NCBI GenBank assembly: GCA_005879675.1 | Contig: VBJE01000021.1 | Location: forward strand, 1-16,048 | DNA: 16,048 bases | Source: Chloroflexota bacterium | Lineage (GTDB): Bacteria; Chloroflexota; Dormibacteria; Dormibacterales; Dormibacteraceae | Direction of reading: 5' to 3' | Shown here: positions 1 to 4,712 of the stretch, in pieces | How the letters are laid out: the number at the start of each line of letters is the position of its first letter | How positions within the stretch are numbered: the stretch's first letter is position 1 | Translations under genes and position numbers: made by a program | Notes under the pieces: generated by a model | The model's database searches: none | What the model was told of the DNA's origin: nothing | The model's input: the letters and a program-made list of their open reading frames with translations, nothing else

Positions 1-594
1 AGCGTCCGCGTGCTGCTTGATGTCGGCGACGAGGGGCACGATCGCGGCCTTGAGCTCGTCGAAGATCGCTCCCAGCTGTGCGGTGGTCATGCCCGGCTCG
101 CTGCGGTCGATCAGCGCGTCGTAGGGACGGTCCTTGTAGCCGAGCGCATCGGCGATCCGGCGATTGAGCTCGACGTTCTTCTCGAGGTAGGGCGCGAAGA
201 GGCCGAAGTTCTCGTCGTGGCGGGCCTTCTCCCAGACCGGGCGCGCGACCGAGCCCGCGCGGGCGATCTCGGCCACGAGCTCGGGCGGCAGCTTGCGAGC
301 CTGGTCGTAGTCGCGGCGGGTGACGCGGACGATGCTGGCGTCGTCGGAGTCGAAGGGCGCGCCGGCGAGCTCGTCCTCGAGGTCCTCGATCAGCTTGCCG
401 ACCTCGTCGGAGGTGAACTTGACGTGGGAGAGGGTCAGCAGGGTGGAGAGCTGCTCGGCGCGGCCCTGGACGCCGCCCGGGGGCATGTAGGTTTCCTGGT
501 CCCACTCGAGGACCATCGCTGCCCGCGTGAGGTCGGTGACCTCGGCCAGGATCTGCCTCAGGTGCTGGAGCTTGTCGCTCGTGTTCGCCGCCAC
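1..594 (-). CDS. M32 carboxypeptidase (carboxypeptidase Taq family), N-terminal part
   Basis: Reading the minus strand from a GTG at 594 gives 198 uninterrupted residues running off the left edge. Residues near 27-45 read LEWDQETYMPPGG followed by RAEQLSTL, the N-terminal signature of M32 metallocarboxypeptidases (thermostable carboxypeptidase 1, carboxypeptidase Taq). Further on, the helical region contains YLEKNVELNRRIADALGY and ALIDRSEPGMTTAQL, also typical of the family. Members are cytosolic zinc enzymes of about 500 residues that remove C-terminal amino acids from peptides. The zinc-binding HEXXH lies later in the protein and is outside the window, so catalytic competence cannot be judged. 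No in-frame ATG or GTG occurs between the GTG and the tRNA gene on the other strand. A GAGAAT box lies 11 nt upstream of the start. The plus-strand reading of this stretch is only its antisense shadow. Confidence 0.93.
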   Translation of the reverse strand, partial: MAANTSDKLQHLRQILAEVTDLTRAAMVLEWDQETYMPPGGVQGRAEQLSTLLTLSHVKFTSDEVGKLIEDLEDELAGAPFDSDDASIVRVTRRDYDQARKLPPELVAEIARAGSVARPVWEKARHDENFGLFAPYLEKNVELNRRIADALGYKDRPYDALIDRSEPGMTTAQLGAIFDELKAAIVPLVADIKQHADA

Positions 595-626
595 CCCCTG
601 CGGGTATTCTCCCGAATAGCCGTGCC

Positions 627-699
627 GCCCCGCTAGCTCAGTGGATAGAGCATCTGTCTTCTAAACAGAGGGTCGGGGGTTCGAATCCCTCGCGGGGCA
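627..699 (+). tRNA. tRNA-Arg (anticodon TCT)
   Basis: A full cloverleaf can be drawn. The acceptor arms 627-633 (GCCCCGC) and 692-698 (GCGGGGC) pair perfectly, with discriminator A at 699. The D-arm contains GCTC/GAGC. The anticodon stem TCTGT/ACAGA encloses the loop CTTCTAA, giving anticodon TCT, which reads AGA. The T-arm 675-691 has the TTCGAAT loop. CCA is not encoded. Five T residues follow at 701-705 and may end transcription. It is divergent from the M32 gene; a TATTCT sequence at 605-610 could be its -10 element, but no clear -35 is visible. Confidence 0.97.
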
Positions 700-721
700 C
701 TTTTTGGGTGTGCGTCGCATC

Positions 722-777
722 AACTGTGCTGAAACGGTTGTATTCGGAGCGGTAATTCGAACACTTTCAGCACAGTT
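722..777. repeat. 13-bp perfect inverted repeat with 30-nt loop
   Basis: The arms AACTGTGCTGAAA (722-734) and TTTCAGCACAGTT (765-777) are exact reverse complements. Similarity continues weakly into the 30-base spacer. The element lies between the rightward tRNA and the leftward EamA gene, and is clearly richer in A/T than its surroundings. There is no T-run after either arm, so it is not a classical intrinsic terminator. It could be a bidirectional termination or mRNA 3'-end structure, a protein-binding site, or a relic of a small mobile element. Confidence 0.75.
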
Positions 778-784
778 TGTGTCT

Positions 785-1618
785 CTAGGCGAGCGCAATC
801 GCCGCGACCGCGATGAGCGCCAGCGCCGCGCCGCCCAGCTGGACCGCGCTCAGCCTTTCGTGGAGGAAGACCCGCGCGCAGAGGATCGTGACCGCGGGGT
901 AAAACGACGTCAGCAGCGCGCTGATCGACAGCAACCCGTGAACGGTCGCGTACATGTACAGCACCACTCCGATTCCATCCAGCGAGCCTCCGAGGGCGAT
1001 GAGACGCAGGGTATTTCTACTCGGCGGCACCGAGACCCGGGCGATCAGCGCATAAGCGACCGCCACCGTCGCCGATCCGGCCCGGCCGCTGACAAACGCA
1101 GGCAGGCCGGCCGAGCTGGCCTCGTGGAAAAGGATGAAGAACAGCCCGAAGCCGATACCGGCGACGATCGCCAGCGCCACCGCCTGACGCGCTCCTTCCC
1201 TCGCGGTCGAGCCGCCACCGCCGTTGATGAGCACGATCGCGACCAGGCCGGCCAGGATTCCCGCCGCCTGTCCGATGCGCAGTCGCTCGCCACCGACCAG
1301 GACGCCGACCGCGGTCGGCAGCGCGGCGGCGATGACCGCGGTGATCGGCGCCACGACGCCGATGAGGCCGAGCGCCATCGCGCGATAGAAGAGGATCAGG
1401 CCGAAGCCTCCGATCGCGCCGCCGGCGAAGGTCAGCGCCACCGCTCCGACGTCCCAGCGCGTGGGCAGGAGCAGGAGCGCAAGCGGGATGGCGACCAGGC
1501 CGACGGCTTGCACGCCTACGGCGACGCTCGGTGCGGGCGTTCGCCGAGACGCCAGGCCTCCGGAGAAATCGGCCAGCCCAAGGGTCGCGGCAGCTCCAAG
1601 CGCGGCGCCTGGCGACAG
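785..1618 (-). CDS. EamA/DMT-family membrane transporter, start codon uncertain
   Basis: The protein is almost wholly hydrophobic and shows the repeated architecture of the drug/metabolite transporter superfamily (EamA domains, usually 10 helices, about 280-300 residues). Examples are the helix ending RAMALGLIGVVAPITAVI and the second-half counterpart SISALLTSFYPAVTILCARV followed by LHERLS. The substrate cannot be predicted. The first standard start codon is a GTG at 1513 (242 residues), but the same frame remains open upstream to a TGA at 1633-1631. It encodes GAALGAAATLGLADFSGGL and then ASRRTP, which is the expected first helix and the family motif after it. No ATG, GTG or TTG occurs in that part, so I place the start provisionally at the CTG of 1618; CTG at 1621 or 1630 is also possible. 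Stop is TAG. A TAGGAT box at 1643-1638 is positioned for a transcript beginning near 1630. Confidence 0.85.
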   Translation of the reverse strand: MSPGAALGAAATLGLADFSGGLASRRTPAPSVAVGVQAVGLVAIPLALLLLPTRWDVGAVALTFAGGAIGGFGLILFYRAMALGLIGVVAPITAVIAAALPTAVGVLVGGERLRIGQAAGILAGLVAIVLINGGGGSTAREGARQAVALAIVAGIGFGLFFILFHEASSAGLPAFVSGRAGSATVAVAYALIARVSVPPSRNTLRLIALGGSLDGIGVVLYMYATVHGLLSISALLTSFYPAVTILCARVFLHERLSAVQLGGAALALIAVAAIALA

Positions 1619-1637
1619 CAGCTGGTTCAGTCAGTCG

Positions 1638-1643
1638 ATCCTA
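1638..1643 (-). promoter_or_regulatory. Putative -10 element of the EamA gene
   Basis: TAGGAT on the minus strand lies 7 nt before the CTG at 1630, so transcription would begin at or just before the earliest possible coding position. The same string followed by CG precedes the HEAT-repeat gene (4111-4106). No convincing -35 is visible. Confidence 0.4.
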
Positions 1644-1666
1644 GCCGGGCGCCGGCTCGCAGAGGG

Positions 1667-1672
1667 TACGCT
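1667..1672 (+). promoter_or_regulatory. Putative -10 element for leaderless PGPGW mRNA
   Basis: TACGCT fits TANNNT and sits 6 nt before the GTG at 1679, the spacing expected when the start codon is the first transcribed codon. An AGAGGG at 1661-1666 lies too far upstream to be an ideal ribosome binding site. Confidence 0.4.
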
Positions 1673-1678
1673 GCATCC

Positions 1679-1945
1679 GTGGCCCTCCCCGAGCGAGGAT
1701 GGATCGACAAGGCTCACGCGCTGCACAAGCGCCAGCATCCAGTCGTTCGCCGGGTCGTGGTCGCGATCGTCGGCGGAATGCTGCTCCTCGTCGGCATCGC
1801 ATTGCTCGTTCTGCCCGGACCAGGTGTGGTCGTGATCCTGGCGGGCATCGCGGTACTGTCTCTCGAGTTCGAATGGGCGGAGCGACTCGTGACCCGCATA
1901 CGCGCCGTGATCGCGTCGGTCACGAGTCGCTGGAAAAGACGCTGA
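1679..1945 (+). CDS. Small PGPGW-motif transmembrane protein
   Basis: The 88-residue product has a basic N-terminus (KAHALHKRQHPVVRR), then two closely spaced hydrophobic segments around residues 28-47 and 49-65 separated by LPGPG, and a basic tail ending SRWKRR. The LPGPG turn followed by a hydrophobic stretch and a LEFEWAERL-type segment is the signature of the putative transmembrane protein (PGPGW) family; here the final W of the motif is V. The function of the family is unknown. The GTG start is chosen because the open frame upstream is antisense to the EamA gene, and because the GTG falls directly behind a TACGCT box. It is divergent from the EamA gene and convergent with the hypothetical gene at 1947, with only one base between the two coding ends. 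Confidence 0.82.
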   Translation: MALPERGWIDKAHALHKRQHPVVRRVVVAIVGGMLLLVGIALLVLPGPGVVVILAGIAVLSLEFEWAERLVTRIRAVIASVTSRWKRR

Positions 1946-1946
1946 G

Positions 1947-2429
1947 CTAGGCCGCTCGCCGGCTCCCCATCTGGTCGATGAACTTCCGGTAGCCGACCAT
2001 CGTCAGCCGCAGCATCTCCGTATCGCCGTCCTTGCCGTCGACGTCGCGGTGCATCGTCTGAATCCGCTCCTGCATCGTCTTGGTGATGCGCTCGACCGCC
2101 TCTTCCATCAGATGCTCGGCCTTCTTGACGGCCGACTTCGGGTCCTCGATGAACTCAGACTGGATCTCCTCGAACCGCTGCCGAAACTCACCCATGTCCG
2201 GCCACATCTCCATCTGAGCCGGCGCCTGGGTCGCGGCCTGGGCCGGCATCGCGTCCCGATTCGTACCAATCGGCTCCTTGGTTGTCGGCATGGGCCGGCG
2301 CTCCTCGCGTGGCCGCTCGGGATCGACCGGCATCGCGTCCCGATTTGTGCCCATCGGCTCCTTGGTCGCCATGGGCCGGCGTTCCTCCTTGTCGTTGCGC
2401 ACCTCGCGCGTGTCACGCATCTCGCTCAC
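1947..2429 (-). CDS. Hypothetical protein with duplicated charged N-terminus
   Basis: The 160-residue product is probably soluble. Residues 1-75 are charged, proline-rich and likely disordered. They contain a duplicated block: EERRPMATKEPMGTNRDAMP at 15-34, and a nearly identical copy one residue longer at 42-62. Residues 82-157 form a helical domain with FIEDPKSAVKKAEHLMEEAV and, after a short charged linker, MLRLTMVGYRKFIDQM. The same two blocks occur in the adjacent upstream gene (FIEDPRAAVQEADKTVV and MRVAMVHYKRVVDDAV), so the two are distant paralogues. The domain resembles the W-x-x-I-E-x-R-F-x-x-D-P-x-x-A-V type region of uncharacterised actinobacterial proteins, from memory. The ATG overlaps the upstream stop as ATGA, implying translational coupling. 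No function can be assigned. Confidence 0.8.
   Translation of the reverse strand: MSEMRDTREVRNDKEERRPMATKEPMGTNRDAMPVDPERPREERRPMPTTKEPIGTNRDAMPAQAATQAPAQMEMWPDMGEFRQRFEEIQSEFIEDPKSAVKKAEHLMEEAVERITKTMQERIQTMHRDVDGKDGDTEMLRLTMVGYRKFIDQMGSRRAA
2243..2390 (-). repeat. In-gene tandem duplication, period about 84 bp
   Basis: Two copies of about 64 bases begin at 2243 and 2327 with CCGGCATCGCGTCCCGATT on the plus strand and continue with CGGCTCCTTGG and GGGCCGGCG blocks. They differ by a few substitutions and one extra codon. They encode the duplicated EERRPM...TKEPxGTNRDAMP segments of the gene at 1947-2429. The high DNA identity indicates a fairly recent duplication. Confidence 0.85.
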
Positions 2430-2854
2430 GACGCCACCTCCCTGCGGTAATCACCCCGCTTCATGCGCTCGGTGCCGACGGCGTCGTCCACGACCCGCTT
2501 GTAGTGCACCATCGCCACCCGCATGCCCTCGGTGCCCTGCCGCCCCTGGTCGCTGGCGGCCGCCTCGCGAGCCATGCGCATGTCGCGCGGCAGGTGGCGG
2601 TGCTCGTCCAGCGTCGCTCCGCGCTCGCTCAGCATCATGACCACGGTCTTGTCGGCTTCCTGGACCGCCGCGCGCGGGTCTTCGATGAAGCGCGCCTCGA
2701 TTGCCTGCCACGAGCGCGCGAAGCGGTCCCGCGACTCATCCGGCAGGGCTCGCAAGCGCGGTCCGCGCCGACCCGTCAGAGCGGCGATGAGACCGATCAC
2801 GATCAAGACGACGACTATCCCGATCACCAATACAAGCAATGTGCTCTGTGTCAT
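2426..2854 (-). CDS. Membrane-anchored hypothetical protein, paralogue of next gene
   Basis: The 142-residue product has one N-terminal membrane helix (residues about 5-27, LLVLVIGIVVVLIVIGLIAA) followed by basic residues, so the rest probably faces the cytoplasm. Residues about 49-75 (WQAIEARFIEDPRAAVQEAD) and 108-127 (GTEGMRVAMVHYKRVVDDAV) match the domain of the downstream gene. Such single-helix proteins with an IEARF-x-DPRxAV domain occur in actinobacterial-type genomes without a known role, from general knowledge. The start is fixed by AGGAGG 5 nt before the ATG. It is the first gene of a two-gene operon, with its stop overlapping the next ATG by 4 nt. It is divergent from the Ddn-family gene at 2923. 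Confidence 0.82.
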   Translation of the reverse strand: MTQSTLLVLVIGIVVVLIVIGLIAALTGRRGPRLRALPDESRDRFARSWQAIEARFIEDPRAAVQEADKTVVMMLSERGATLDEHRHLPRDMRMAREAAASDQGRQGTEGMRVAMVHYKRVVDDAVGTERMKRGDYRREVAS

Positions 2855-2859
2855 TCGAA

Positions 2860-2872
2860 CCTCCTATGGAGG
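2860..2872 (-). promoter_or_regulatory. Shine-Dalgarno inside a small hairpin
   Basis: On the minus strand CCTCC-ATA-GGAGG forms a 5-bp inverted repeat whose right arm is the AGGAGG ribosome binding site of the gene starting at 2854. If it folds, it would hide the ribosome binding site. The loop of three bases makes the hairpin short but possible. Confidence 0.5.
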
Positions 2873-2907
2873 AAAACGGGACCGCGACATGCCGTACTCG
2901 CGGTTGT

Positions 2908-2913
2908 TAGCGT
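2908..2913 (+). promoter_or_regulatory. Putative -10 element of the Ddn-family gene
   Basis: TAGCGT lies 9 nt before the ATG at 2923, and no purine-rich ribosome binding site is present in between. This fits a leaderless or nearly leaderless transcript. Confidence 0.3.
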
Positions 2914-2922
2914 TGTAAAGAC

Positions 2923-3357
2923 ATGTCGAGCAATCCACAGCAGCCTCCGGAGATCCCACAGGACATGAAGGCCTACAACCAGAAGCTGATCGCCGAGTTC
3001 AGGGCCAGCGGCGGCAAGCTCAGCGGTCCGATGCAGGGCCGGGAGCCGATGCTCCTGACGACGAAGGGGGCGAAGTCTGGGGAGGAGAGGACCGTGGTCG
3101 TCGGCTTCAGGGCATACGGCGACGGCTACGCGGTGATCGCGTCGAACAACGGCGCGCCGAAGTCGCCGGCATGGTTCCACAACCTCTTGGCCGATCCGAC
3201 GGCGACCGTCGAGGTCGGTCCGCAGAAGTTCAAGGTGAGAGCTCGCGTAGCCAGGCCGGAGGAGCGGCCGGAACTGGCGCGGCGCATCGATTACCTCGAG
3301 CGGCAGCAGGCATTGACGAAGCGCGAGATCCCGATCGTCGTCCTGGAGAAGACCTAG
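2923..3357 (+). CDS. Nitroreductase-family deazaflavin-dependent oxidoreductase (Ddn/DUF385)
   Basis: The 144-residue protein matches the size and motif order of the Ddn family. AYNQKLIAEFRASGGKLSG is followed by REPMLLTTKGAKSGEERTVVV (residues about 44-64), the F420-phosphate-binding segment. VIASNNGAPKSPAWFHNLLA and TATVEVG then form the split-barrel core. Characterised relatives (Mycobacterium Ddn, FDORs) use reduced coenzyme F420 to reduce quinones or nitroaromatics; the substrate here is unknown. The presence of this family implies that the organism makes or uses F420. No F420 biosynthesis gene is in the window. The ATG start gives the normal family length. Its TAG stop shares the palindrome CTAG with the stop of the convergent HEAT-repeat gene. 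Confidence 0.9.
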   Translation: MSSNPQQPPEIPQDMKAYNQKLIAEFRASGGKLSGPMQGREPMLLTTKGAKSGEERTVVVGFRAYGDGYAVIASNNGAPKSPAWFHNLLADPTATVEVGPQKFKVRARVARPEERPELARRIDYLERQQALTKREIPIVVLEKT

Positions 3358-4094
3358 CGCCTGCTCTTGCGTACCGCGGCTTTCGGCGGCTTTGCCGCCG
3401 CCTCCAGGCTCGCCCGCAGGCCGCTCATCCGTGCCTTGCCGAGGTTGCTCTTCATCACCCACGCCACGTCTTTGTCCGTGGCGCGCATCCACTTCTCGAG
3501 GTAGGGCCTGGCGTTCTGCGGCGCCGCGGCCGCGGCCACGCTCCAGCCGTAGCCCAGCGCCTGGCGCAGCACTCGAAAGCCTTCGTCGTCGCGGTCGGTG
3601 GCGGCGGCGAGCGAGCGCGTGACGACGTCGAGGATCGAGAGCACCTCGACCGTGTCCGAGTTGTTCTTCAACAGCGCGGGCTCGCACAGGCCGGCGACGG
3701 CCGCGCGCTGGACATAGGGGTCGTCCCGGGCCCACGCCTTCATGTCCGCGATGAGTCCCGGCATGCTCTCGCGGCCGATGCGCTGCAGGGCGATGGCGAC
3801 TCCCTCGCGCACCCGCCACCGTGGATCCGACGCCAGCTCGTGCAGCCAGGCCATGACCGTGTCCGGCTCGAGCAGCGCGATGCGGCCGAGGCCCGCCGTG
3901 CCACAGAGGGCGAGGAACTCATCGCCCGACGCGGAGAAACGCCACAGGCGATCGGGGTCGGCCTCCTCGGCGACCGCGGTGACGAGCTCGAGATTCGCGC
4001 GCGGCCCAGGCAAGCCGGAGTGCTTCTTGAGGTACGGCTCCCAGTCCTGGAGCCGCCTCAGCTCTGTGCGATACGTCTCGACCCGCAAACCCAC
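3354..4094 (-). CDS. HEAT-repeat protein
   Basis: The 246-residue product has no signal peptide or membrane segment. Helical repeat pairs are visible, for example VMAWLHELASDPRWRVREGV and VAIALQRIGRESMPGLIADM, then DDPYVQRAAVAGLCEPALL, typical of HEAT or PBS-lyase-like repeats. Similar uncharacterised HEAT proteins are annotated in Chloroflexota and Actinobacteriota; DNA alkylation repeat proteins (AlkD type) are a more distant possibility, but I see no AlkD-specific motif. The C-terminus is Lys/Arg/Ala-rich (KPPKAAVRKSRR), which might bind nucleic acid; that is inference. A GTG start is used, with TTG two codons later as an alternative. A TAGGAT box lies 11 nt upstream. It is divergent from the metal-transport operon. 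Confidence 0.78.
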   Translation of the reverse strand: MGLRVETYRTELRRLQDWEPYLKKHSGLPGPRANLELVTAVAEEADPDRLWRFSASGDEFLALCGTAGLGRIALLEPDTVMAWLHELASDPRWRVREGVAIALQRIGRESMPGLIADMKAWARDDPYVQRAAVAGLCEPALLKNNSDTVEVLSILDVVTRSLAAATDRDDEGFRVLRQALGYGWSVAAAAAPQNARPYLEKWMRATDKDVAWVMKSNLGKARMSGLRASLEAAAKPPKAAVRKSRR

Positions 4095-4105
4095 CTGCGC
4101 CAGCG

Positions 4106-4111
4106 ATCCTA
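4106..4111 (-). promoter_or_regulatory. Putative -10 element of the HEAT-repeat gene
   Basis: TAGGAT, followed by CG, is the same string found before the EamA gene. It is 11 nt upstream of the GTG, which would give a leader of only a few bases. Confidence 0.35.
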
Positions 4112-4118
4112 GCTAACG

Positions 4119-4124
4119 GACAAT
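4119..4124 (+). promoter_or_regulatory. Putative -10 element of the metal-transport operon
   Basis: GACAAT lies 6 nt before the GTG at 4131, with no ribosome binding site between them, so the first gene is probably translated from a leaderless mRNA. The 36-base gap between divergent start codons leaves no room for an M-box-type Mg2+ riboswitch. Confidence 0.4.
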
Positions 4125-4130
4125 GCCGCG

Positions 4131-4712
4131 GTGGACATTGCGCGCGCGGCGGCGCTGCGCCAGGGAGTGCGGCTCGAGTGGGTGACGATCGCCTGGATGC
4201 TCGTCGAGGCCGTTATCGCCGTGGGCGCGGGCATCGCCGCGCGCAGCGTCCTGCTCACTGCGTTTGGGCTCGACTCGGTGGTCGAGCTGCTGAGCGGGAT
4301 CGTCGTCCTTCGCCGGCTGCTCGGCCGCGCCGAGGAAGAGATCAGCACGCGCATCTCGGCGGTCCTCCTCGTCCTGCTGTGCGTGTACGTGGTGCTCTTC
4401 TCGATCGGCGGCCTTGTTCTGCGGGTCATGCCCGAAGGCTCGATCCTCGGCATCGCCGTCAGCGCCGTCGCGATCGTCGCGATGCCGCTGCTCGCGGGCG
4501 CGAAGCGCCGGGTCAACCGCGTGCTCGAAAGCCCGTCGCTTCGCGCCGACATCGCGGAGTCGATCAGCTGCGCCTACCTCGCGGCGGCCACGCTGGCGGG
4601 CCTCGTCGTGAGCATGGCGACGGGCTGGTGGTGGGTGCAGTACATCGCGGCGCTGGGCCTGCTGGTCTGGCTGATCCCCGAGGCTCTTGAAGCCCTACGG
4701 GGAGGTGAATAA
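4131..4712 (+). CDS. CDF-like cation transporter, short form
   Basis: The 193-residue protein has about six hydrophobic segments. LTAFGLDSVVELLSGIVVL (residues 42-60) and SLRADIAESISCAYLAAATL (136-155) are the two halves of a cation diffusion facilitator-type metal site. The acidic residues D48/E52 and D140/E143 stand where zinc CDFs carry HxxxD or DxxxD. It lacks the cytoplasmic C-terminal domain of classical CDFs, as do other short 'cation transporter' proteins of about 200 residues. Export of a divalent cation out of the cytoplasm is the family expectation, but the metal is not predictable. The start is GTG behind a GACAAT box. Its TAA overlaps the next ATG (TAATG), so the next gene is translationally coupled to it. 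Confidence 0.8.
   Translation: MDIARAAALRQGVRLEWVTIAWMLVEAVIAVGAGIAARSVLLTAFGLDSVVELLSGIVVLRRLLGRAEEEISTRISAVLLVLLCVYVVLFSIGGLVLRVMPEGSILGIAVSAVAIVAMPLLAGAKRRVNRVLESPSLRADIAESISCAYLAAATLAGLVVSMATGWWWVQYIAALGLLVWLIPEALEALRGGE
4701..4705 (+). promoter_or_regulatory. Ribosome binding site of the MgtE-N/CBS gene
   Basis: GGAGG lies inside the last codons of the cation transporter gene, 6 nt before the ATG at 4712. It supports that start and re-initiation after the TAA. Confidence 0.75.

Noticed and set aside
10..636. Long plus-strand open frame (208 codons) at the left edge
   Set aside because: It is Glu/Leu/Asp-rich without family features and runs into the tRNA, while the minus strand encodes clear M32 carboxypeptidase motifs.
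700..784. Integron attC site or phage attachment site next to the tRNA
   Set aside because: The inverted repeat lacks attC core consensus ends, no integrase gene is present, and no repeated copy of the tRNA 3' end was found in the window.
704..1678. Plus-strand frame extending the PGPGW gene upstream to 704
   Set aside because: Arg/Asp/Gln-rich antisense of the EamA gene; only the part from GTG 1679 has a family match.
2851..3819. 322-codon minus-strand open frame
   Set aside because: Low-complexity Arg/Ala/Pro composition overlapping two genes with recognised or well-patterned products.
4095..4130. M-box Mg2+ riboswitch ahead of the metal operon
   Set aside because: Only 36 bases separate the divergent start codons, far too little for such an RNA; also none fits in the gaps before 4712 or 6021.
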